In this document: piece after piece, positions 34,250 to 44,200 of the stretch
How the letters are laid out: each line of letters starts with the position of its first letter
How positions within the stretch are numbered: the first letter of the stretch is position 1
Assembly (NCBI GenBank): GCA_033807775.1
Contig: CM066326.1
Span: 93,226,873 to 93,290,872, forward strand
Direction: 5' to 3'
Origin: Saussurea involucrata
Lineage: Eukaryota; Streptophyta; Magnoliopsida; Asterales; Asteraceae
DNA: 64,000 bases
Notes under the pieces: model-generated
The model's database searches: none
Seen by the model: only the letters and a program-made list of their open reading frames with translations
What the model was told of the DNA's origin: nothing
Translations under genes and position numbers: made by a program

Positions 34250-34993
34250 GGGGTGTTAACGAGTCGAGCTTTTAACGAGCTACTCGAGCTCGAGCTGGAG
34301 CCTAATAGTTGTCGAGCTTGAGTCGATCTCAAACACAAAATAAAGCTCGCTTAAGTTAACGAGTTGAGCTTTCTATAACACCGATGTTCGACTCGACTCG
34401 TTCGAAAGCTCGATTAAGCTTTACGAGTCGAGTCGAGCCGAGCCTACAATTTGTCTAGCCTGACATATTTATATGTTTACAATTTTTTTTTGAACGGCAA
34501 TGCGGCATCGAACCCACGAACAACTACCACAAACACACGCACGCACACCGTCCCGGCGGTATCGGACATCCAAGGGCAGCCCACTAATCCGCCGCGTCTG
34601 CAGCCCAGCTTACGCATGGGCCTATTCCCAACCACATTGGGCAGGGACGATAGCCCAGTCTTCGACTGGACCACCTAAGGACGGCCCAACCAGAGGTTAG
34701 GCGGGTATCTCAGACATGCTTACCACGGGGTTCGAACCCTGATAGCCAGGGATACCATCCACTGACCCCCCAAGGATGTTTACAAATTATATAATCAAAA
34801 TATAAAAATTATCGATCATGACTACATAAACGAGTTAATCGATCTCGAATTCGAGCTCATAAACGAGCAACGAGCATCGAGCTCGAACATTGAAAAAATA
34901 TTCGAGCTCAAGCTCGAGCCCGACTTTGAAAATTTAATTGAGCTCGAGTCTGGCTCGAATAATCTGCTACTCGACTCGGCTCGTTAACACTCC
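34250..34993. mobile_element. CTCGAGC-rich terminal-inverted-repeat element with TA duplication
   Basis: Ends GGGGTGTTAACGAGTCGAG / CTCGGCTCGTTAACACTCC are flanked by TA on both sides (34248-34249, 34994-34995). Its interior is built of degenerate CGAGCTCGAGC words in both orientations. The class is uncertain; a Tc1/Mariner-like origin is compatible with the TA flank. A SINE is inserted in it. Confidence 0.65.
34483..34775 (-). mobile_element. tRNA-derived SINE
   Basis: A 293-bp insert flanked by perfect 10-bp duplications ATGTTTACAA (34473-34482, 34776-34785). On the minus strand it begins CCTTGGGGGGTCAGTGG, has a box B-like GGTTCGAACCC (34739-34729), and ends in an A-run (T9 at 34483-34491), all typical of a Pol III SINE. 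It has higher GC than its surroundings. The small frames across it are not genes. Confidence 0.8.
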
Positions 34994-35379
34994 TACAGCC
35001 CAGAATGCTAAATCATTCAGAGGGTTTTAGAACCATTAAGAGACATACATTTTTTTGCCGAACAAGACTTACCTCTTAGCGATTCAAATGTTATCTCTTA
35101 ATGGAACTATTAAGAGGTAAACAAACAGCCCCTAAGTGGTCAGAGTGATTAAGAGGCTTTTATAATATAATCCAAAATGAATATGGTTATTTGGGTTTTA
35201 AAACCATTAACAGACACTTATTTTTTTGGCAAACAAGATTCTCCTCTTAAGGCACTCGAAGGAAAGGTATAATAAAGATTTTCCATTGTCCTACGTATTC
35301 ATATTTACCATTGTCCTTATGGACGAGGGTTGAGAGGTTACCTCTTAATGGAACTATTAAGAGGTAAACAAACAGCCTC

Positions 35380-35687
35380 TGACTCTAGATCTTTTTTAAT
35401 CCAAATTCATATTTCAACAAAAAAAAAGATGATAAAAAACTACATAAACCAAGAAAACTTGCCCATCATATTTAATAGTAACTTATAGAAAAAAAAATCC
35501 AAATTTCATAGCAACTTATAGACAAAAATAGGAAGGATATCTAAGGAAGCGTATAATACTATATCGCGCTATCTCCATACTACCATAAAACAGCCGGTTT
35601 GATAGTAAAGCCTCGATAAATAATCTAAAAACCAAAACAAACGACCAAAAAAACCCACCCCTTTTACGTGATCAAGAACCGATATGC
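35380..35687. other. Spacer between MITE nest and CUE-domain gene
   Basis: AT-rich, about 300 bases; includes the presumed 3' UTR of the minus-strand gene ending at 35688. No other feature recognised. Confidence 0.4.
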
Positions 35688-38600
35688 CTAAAATACCAAG
35701 TCCCATCCATCATCTAGAAGCAGTTTCTGATCATCATGGAGTTTTTCTTCTCTAGACGGAAAACAATCATCGATGGCATATTCAGTTTCTATCGGAGATT
35801 TGGGTGATTGAGCTAAACCTGACCTTGAAGTTGAACTCTTTTCAAGAAATCCGTAAGAATCGCCCAACTCGGCACTCTTCTTTGGGGTTCCGTAAGTCTC
35901 GTGATCTGGTTCAGAGGGTGTTCTGGTGCTTCTGAAAGAGGAACTTGAAGAAGCTAAGAGCGATGATGTCTGACTGGAAAATAGCGGAATACGCTTGTCA
36001 AACTTCTCTTTCAGCAGTTTCACATCCTGGCATTTGACAGATATCTCCCCTCTGCAACATTATTTGTAAAATGGGAAGTCGAGAACGTTAAATCGGTAAA
36101 ACCAAACCAAGATAAAGACAGTAAATCTCACACAGTAGGGTCTGGCGAAGGATCGTGTGAGAAGTGAGGTTAACGTGACAAGCGTGAAAAGTGGTTATAA
36201 ACCGTTGTATCGCTTTTAATCAAATGCCATCCCATGAACTGCGCCTTGGAAGGGAAGTGCTCCGGTGCATCTCATCATAATGTGCGTCCATTTATCATCC
36301 AACGGTTGATAACCACTTCTCACACTTCTCACGTTAACCTCAACTTCTCACCGGAACCCAACCCAATAGGGTCTTGGGGTAGAATGTACGCCAACTTTTC
36401 TACCAAAGAGTAAAAAGCTTGTTTTCCATAGGGTGCATTTGAAATGCGGGTGAGACATGACAATACAGACGTGGGAGGGCAAGAATGAGGTTCGTTAGTG
36501 AAAGAAATGCAGAAAGTCTTTACTTGACAGGGGTATTTTAGTAATTTAACAATCTGTCTCATCTTCTATGTTTCAGTTCCAACTAAATAGATGGGACAAA
36601 AAAATTGCATTTTTTGTCCCACTCAGGACCTGTCCTGTCCCAGTCTAATGTCACATCAAATGTGGACAAGTTTTTGTACTGTCATGTCCCGTACTGCGTA
36701 CAAAACAAAACTCGTTTTACAAACCAAAAAGTTAATTCTCTTTTATCATATCAAGTGTTCAGCTCACATATCATATAGCTAGCAACACTCGTAATAAGAA
36801 CCAAGGGATTGTTTGGTTGGTGTTCCATCAAGTCCTTTATGGATAAAGCGTCTGTATGGATTAATCTATCTGCATACATTGGAAATGTATTTGTTTGGGA
36901 GGGATTTTTCATATATAAAAAGAGCGTGTTTTTTTAATTAGAAGGGTGGAAAATTTTGGATCTACATAAAGCTCCACCCTAGAAGCTTACTGAATGAGCC
37001 AATTTCTATATCATTAAGTCACTACCACACGGTTATGTACAGCTGAATGAAGACTTACTGTAAGATATCGATTGCACGGCCACGATCCATGAGGAATTCT
37101 TGCAACTGAAACACCAAAATAAAGAAATGTCATAATCACTCTTTACGATGGTATTTTGCGTAATGGAAGTTCACATTACGTACCTTGGAATTCTCCTCGG
37201 CTTCCAGCTTCAGTTTTTTGGACTCTTCGACCACCATTTCCATTTGGCTTTCTTGGTAAGCAAGTGCTTCTCTAGCAGATCGTTCTTTTTCTAGCTTTTC
37301 TTCCTCTGCCGCCTCCATTTCTTTTAAAGCTGCAGCCAATCTAACTTCTAGAGCCACACGCATCTAAACAATAAAATAGAAGCACCATTAAGAAATGGAA
37401 AAAGAAATAAATAAAAAGGAAAAAAGAGAATTCAGTACAAATTCATATGCAACTCAAACCAATAAGCAACTAGGGTTGAGTTCCGGTAAGAAGTTGAGGT
37501 TAAGTGAGAAGCGTGAGAAGTGGTTATCAACCAATGGATGACAAATGGACGCACATTAGGGTGAGATGCACCGGATCAATTCTCTTATAAGCCGCAATTC
37601 ATGGGAGGGCATTTGATTAAAAGTGATCAACGGTTCAGATCCACTTCTCACGTTAACGTCAACTTCTCACATGATCCTTCACCTAAGAAACTATAGCACA
37701 ATTCTTAAAATGGCCTCTACAGCTCTTGCAAAAAAAAAATGGACTCCAAACTTCTGTTATTTTTAGATCCCATTAAGGCAACCATTTTATAGACCGCAAA
37801 AGTGGCAAAGGCATCAAAAAGACTTGATTAACAGTAAGGGGCCGTTTACCAAACGCTTACCCCGGTAAGCACTTACCAAGTCACATTACCTTATCGGATG
37901 AATATGGCAAGGACCAAGAATCTTACCCGGTAAGAGCTAAGGCAAAAACCAAGAGTCTTACCCAGTAAGTGAGAACGAAGAATCTTACCACGGTTAGCGC
38001 TTACCGGGAAAATTGTTGCATACGATACCGTTTTGGTGGACTAAAATCTTACCCAGCAAGTAAGTGATGGTGTTAGTTTTACCGGTAAGCGCTTACCAAG
38101 CGTTTGGTAAATGGCCCCTAAATCAAACACCAAACTCCTCGAAAATGAGAAAATGAGTACCCATATACTCAAATCGAGGAAATACGTGCAAGAAGAAGAA
38201 TGAAGTTATTAAACGAAAAATAAAGTAACGCAAAAACCCTATGAACAAACACCAAAGCAAGTACTCCCTCCGTCCCAAAATAAATGTTCACGATGAAAAA
38301 GGCACACAGTTTTGAAACTGTGTAATTATTACACTTTTTAATCAAATAAATGATAATCTTATTGTTACTAACAGAAAGAGTAATGAATTCCATCTCATAA
38401 TTATGAGTAGAATTAGAAAGTAGGCACTTGCTTTTGAAACTTGCACTTATTTTTGGGACAAACTAGAATAAAAATATGGACACTTATTTTGGGACCGAGG
38501 GAGTACCAGCCAGAGTCATGTCAAAATCCATTTAATGCATAAACAAAAGTTTGTGAAGAGGCTGAAAACAATTAGAGGGCTTGATGCCATTGCCAATTGG

Positions 38601-41180
38601 GCCAATATAGCCTATGTGCAGCGATAGATGGCCAAAAAAGAGTCCCAGGTCGGGCGTAAATCAGTCCCGGTCCCAAATAGTGATCTCGTAACCGGTCCCG
38701 ACCCAAATACAAAGGCCTGGGTATGAGAACCGGTCCTGGTCCCGGGCCAGGCCCAAACCGGTCCCACTGAATTTTTTTACTTTTCTTAAAACTGAATATT
38801 AACTCATGAAAAATATTTTTAGAAGAATTTGGTCAATCAAATACACTAAAAAATACGTTTTTATTGTAACTGGGTCAACCAAATACACTAACAAAGACGT
38901 TTTTACTTAAAAATATACTTAAAAGTACATTTAAATTTTATATACAAAACAAGGCCGGTCCCGGGCCGGGCCTTTTTTTTGGATGGAAATCGTAACCGGT
39001 TAAGGACTGGTGGGCCAAACCGGTCCCAAACGGTCCCAGGCCGGGCCCATTTCGCCATCTCTATGCAGCGGTGGTACTAAAAAGTAAAAACTAATGAAAT
39101 ATAATACCTCCTCAAGAATTTCAAGCGATCGGTTTCTCTCATCTGACAAGTTGAACAAACGAAGCTGAAGCTCCTTCAACTCAGTAGCTAAGATAGCCTT
39201 CTCTGCATATACTTCTCCAGCATGCTGCAAAACAAACCAATATAAGTATACAAGTAATTATAATTTATAAGATCAATTATAGAAAGACAAGTGAACAACC
39301 ATGTCGTTTGCTTCTTTTGCGCGCCAAAGTGCCTGTTTAAGTTCATCCACCTTCGCAAGAATGTCTGAACAACCACGGGCAGCTACCTCTTTTGCCTGTT
39401 CTGCAGCTTTCTCTTTAAATTCAACCTCTTTCATAAGATTGACAACTGAATCCATAGCCGACACCAAGGCTTTCTGCACAATAACCAATTTAAAAACAAG
39501 CTAATAAACACCTCAAAGACCAAAGCTATAGAAACATTGGAATCATAAAACCAACGACGCCCAAAAACAATTTACTTATGAGCACAGTGGTTATTATTTA
39601 TAAATGCTAAAAGAAACTTATTAGATTGCTTTTCATGGAAAATGTGGCTCTACCCTTTTACCCTCCCAAACCCCACACTCGGGTGGAACATATTAGAAAC
39701 TTGTGGCGAAGGATCGTGTGAGAAGTTGAGGTTAACGTGAGAAGCGTGAGAAGGGGATCTGGACCGTTGATCACTATTAATCAAATGCCCTCTCATGAAT
39801 TGCAGCGTAGATGGGAATTGATCCGGTGCATCTTATCTCGGTGCATCTGATTCTAATGTGCGTCCATTTCCCATCCAACAGTTGATAACAACTTCTCACG
39901 CTTCTAACAAGAACCCAACCCTTGGACTTGTTTGGTTTGGTTTTAGTTTCAAAAGACAATGTCAGACCTAATATAGCTTTACCATGAAAACAACAGAAGT
40001 TGTCATGATTTTAAAGAAACATGCTTATTTTACTGCAGAAAAATAGCAATCTTATTGAAAATTCTTGTAACTTAGAACACAAATCTACAATAAAATATTA
40101 TCAACACACGACTACGTGAATTTCTCGCTTCATACACAAATATACTTCAGCATGCAAAATCATATTTCTCAATTTAAGCAAAGTCTGTCATCAAAACTGT
40201 CATGCACCCTTTACGCTGTGTTCTCGAGTTTTGGAATGAAAGAAAAGAAAAGAAATGGAAGAAAAAGAAAAGAGAAGAAAGAAAAGAAAGAAATATTTGT
40301 TTTTGTGTTCCTGAGATTGATGGAAAAGAAAGGAAAGAGAAGGAAAGAAAATAAATTTTCATGTTCTTGAGTAGGAGAGAAAGGAAAGGAAAGATGCCAC
40401 TTTTACAATATACCCTTATTTATTTCTGTAAGAGTAAAGTTCACTTTTGGTCCCTGACGTTTGTCCACTCTAACATTTTTCGTCCCTCAACTTCAACAAG
40501 GTGCATATGGTCCCTGACGTTTGTATTTTCTTAACGTTTTTGGTCCCTCCTGTTAACGGCTGTTATCTTTTCCGTTAAATCCAATTTAATGAGGGGTATT
40601 ATGGTCATTTAACCTCTTTTCTTTATTTTCTTGCTTTTATAAAAACCATCAAACTCTAGGGGCTTGTTATGTAATTAACCCTAAATCTAGAACACTAAGA
40701 ACACTTCACCATGTTCATCTTCTCCAACAATAAACCCTAAATCAAGAACACTAAGAACCCTAAATCAAGAACAACAAACCTACTTTGATGTGTTCATCTT
40801 AGGGTTAACTCAACAAAACCTTAAATCAAGAACCATAAGTTAACTCAAAATCGCAAATCTGAATCAACCAAAACCCATGGATGTAAACCAAAATCGCAAA
40901 TCTGAATCGCAAATCTCAGATTATTTCATCAGGTTTCGCTCCAAAAGAATGGAGAAAGAGGAGGAAGACCATCGAGTGAAGAAAGAATGAGAAAAACCAT
41001 GTGTGTATTTAACTTTCCGGCGAACCCGTTTTTCCGGCGAGAGTGAAACTCGATGATTTCTTAACCAAAAATGATTCTAAAAGTTGCTTTGTGTTCCAAA
41101 TCGTTAACCCAACTGATCTGGAGTGATTTTATCGATTGAAACAACTTTAAACTTCAAAACCCATTTTCGTTTACAGGTGA

Positions 41181-41221
<41 letters not shown>

Positions 41222-44200
41222 CAGGTGGGTGTGTGTGTATATATATATATATATACATTGTAAGTTTTGTTTTAAAGAGATTTTTAGAATGCAAATGGTG
41301 TATTAATGAAAAAGAAACAGGTATATGGTCCCTGATTTAGGGTTTATTGGTGGGGAAGATGAACATGGGAAGAAGGTTCAAGAAAAAAAAAGGAAAATGG
41401 TTAAAGATAATTACATAACAAGCCCCTAGAGTTTGATGGTTTTTATAAAAGCAAGAAAATAATGAAAAGAGGTTAAATGACCATAATACCCCTCATTTAA
41501 TTGGATTTAACGGCAAAAGATAACAGTTGTTAATGGGAGGGACCAAAAACGTTACGAAAATACAAACGTCAGGGACCATATGCACCTTATTGAAGTTGAG
41601 GGACGAAAAATGTTAGAGTGGACAAACGTCAGGGACCAAAAGTGAACTTTACTCTTTCTGTAATTAATGGGTATATGTGTAATTTTAGAAATATTTTTAA
41701 TTCTTTTGAAATTACTTTCTTTCCTTTCCTTCCCTTTCCTCCCACTTTTGGGCGGAAAGTTTTGAGAGGAAAATCAGCAATATTTTCCTTCTCTTTCTTT
41801 TCCTTTCCCTCCTTAAAAAAAGTCGAGATCACAACATTTTTTCTTTCCCTCCTACTTTCCTTCCCTTCCCCTTCCTTCCCTTGGTTACAAAGAAAAAAAA
41901 AAGAACTTGAGAGCGTTAGTGCAATTGCTGATAAGTATCCATGAAAACATTAAATCAAATAAAATAAAATAAAAACTCAGAAAGTTGCATGATAACACAA
42001 AGAGATGTGAAGTTACCTTGTTATTCCTAGCATCTTCAATAATATCCTGGAGATGTTCAGTGCTACAAGTTTGGTCTGATCTGGTAAGCATGGAGGTCAT
42101 GATGAACTCATCCTCTGGATCAACTATTGTGATTCCCAAAGAATCTTTTTCAGACGTGGCTTTTGGAGAACTACTGGGATCCAATTCCTGAGTAACAGCT
42201 AAATCTGTTTGACAGATATCAACTAATTGGCTGCTGCTTACTGGAGCACTTATCGTTTCAGCATCCACATTCAGATGTGCGTATTTGTCATTGATGGCAT
42301 GTGTTTTTACATCTGACTGAAGAGCATCTTCCTCCTGAATAGACCCAGAAACTCCAGCACCACTTGCTACAGAGTTACTGACTGATTCAGTATTTTGACC
42401 TTCAGTTTTCCCACACCCATGATCATGATTATCATAAAAACCACTTTCAGAAAGTGAAGAAGGTGTAGCACCATCGGGATTAACATTGCTGTTCTCTACA
42501 AGATTCTCCAAGGGTGTTGGCACATCATCACAAACAGTGTCGGTGTCGCTATTTGCATCATAAAAACAAGATGTGCCAAGTGATCCCAAAGTTACCGGCT
42601 CTACAACTGCGGGGATATTAGGTTGACCAGATAGATCGGCATCTAGAGCAATAGATTCAATATATCGTTAGGTTAAACGCATAGCGATACAAACCCAATA
42701 CGACAAAAGCGTTGCTAAATGAACCACCTTTTTGGTCAATTAGGGTGCCTTTGGTACACTGGACAGGACAGAACAAGGATCACCATCCCATGTTTGTTTG
42801 ACAGAACTTTTATGTGGAATAGACAGGAACAGAGTAGAACAAAAGATGAAACAGACCTATACTTTACTAATATAACCTCAAAATAAAACATAATTATCTT
42901 CTAAAACATCAAATACACCTTTCTCCTTACATCATATTCATTCTTTAATCGTCTTATTATTTTCATGGCATTTTAGTCATCTTGATGAAAACTTTCTAAA
43001 GATATATTTTTGTTATAGAAAATATTTATTTTATTATAATTTAATAAATTACATAAATTAATCAAAATATATAAAAGATATAAACAACTCAGAAAGGGTA
43101 AATTGGTCATTTTATCAATTTCTGTCATGTCCAGTTCTATGTTACCAAACACTAAACAGTTGTTCTGTCCTGTTCCATTCTGCACTATCTGGATACCAAA
43201 CGCACCCTTCATGGTCAAGACAGGCATTGAAAGTGTAAAAAAATAGATGTTGATAATACTACCTTCGGTTGCACCAGGCAAACTTCCATTAATGCCAGAA
43301 GGACCAGCTTCAGTTGATTGTTCAGAAAGACATGGAAAAACATCTCCAGAATCCAAAGTTGCCTCAAACTGACCAGTTCTGCCATCGTCTACAACCATCA
43401 AATAAAAAAATTCAAACCAAATACATCAGTTACACTAATCTTAGAGCAACAAAAGGACAAAAAAGGAAAAAAAAACTGTCAGGGGCTGTTTGGCAGTTGC
43501 TGAATGGTTTGATGCAGAATGATTAAGAGGCTCGTATGATATAGTGCAAAATGAAAAATGGTTGTTTGGTAATTGTTCAAATGAAATTGAGGCACTGAAT
43601 GGTTAAGGGAGACCCAAGATACAAAATCATTCAGATTCAGAGGGTTTTAGAACCATTAAGAGGCAAAGTTTTTTTGTTAAACAAGATTTACCTCTTAGGG
43701 GCTGTTTGATTGGTTTTCCATTAAGTCCTGTATGGATAAAGCTGACTGTATGGATTAATCTGTCTATATAGGTTAAGATTTCTTGCTGTTTGTTTGTTGT
43801 GCTGAATAAACTGTCTGAATGACAGAAATGACCATTTTACCCTCTATAACAAACACATTGTAAACACATGAGATCAAATCGCAAGCAGTAAAGCAGATGA
43901 ATAGTAATCTTTGACTCTATGAAGCTGTAAAAATCAGACCAAATCTCAAGCAGAAAAAATCATAACCAAATCAATGAGAAAAATCCATGATATAGTAAAA
44001 AGTGAGCAACAAAAACCATCAATTATATACCACAAAACCAAATCGCAAGCAGTAAAGCAGATGATAGTAATCTGACTCTAAGAAGCTGTAAAAATCAGAC
44101 CAATTTCAAGCATAAAAAATCATAACCAAATCGATGAGAAAAAATCATAACCAAATCAATGAGAAAAAATCCATGATATAGTAAAATTTGAGCAACAAAA

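Larger units (their letters stand above)
34125..35132. mobile_element. Inner PIF/Harbinger MITE
   Basis: Starts GGGGTTGTTTGACAG and ends AAACAAACAGCCCC, with perfect TAA duplications at 34122-34124 and 35133-35135. Carries the TIR element at 34250-34993. Confidence 0.8.
34053..35379. mobile_element. Outer PIF/Harbinger MITE of a four-level nest
   Basis: Starts GGGGTTGTTTGGCACTTG and ends AGGTAAACAAACAGCCTC. Same family as the Harbinger element at 20661-22133. It has been split at a TAA by another copy of its own family (34125-35132). Non-coding. Confidence 0.7.

Noticed and set aside
34451..34700. Three overlapping small frames around 34.5 kb
   Set aside because: They lie in a SINE with box B and A-tail; GC-rich but not conserved coding.
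40116..40370. Lys/Glu-rich 84-aa frame
   Set aside because: Translation of an intronic purine tract.
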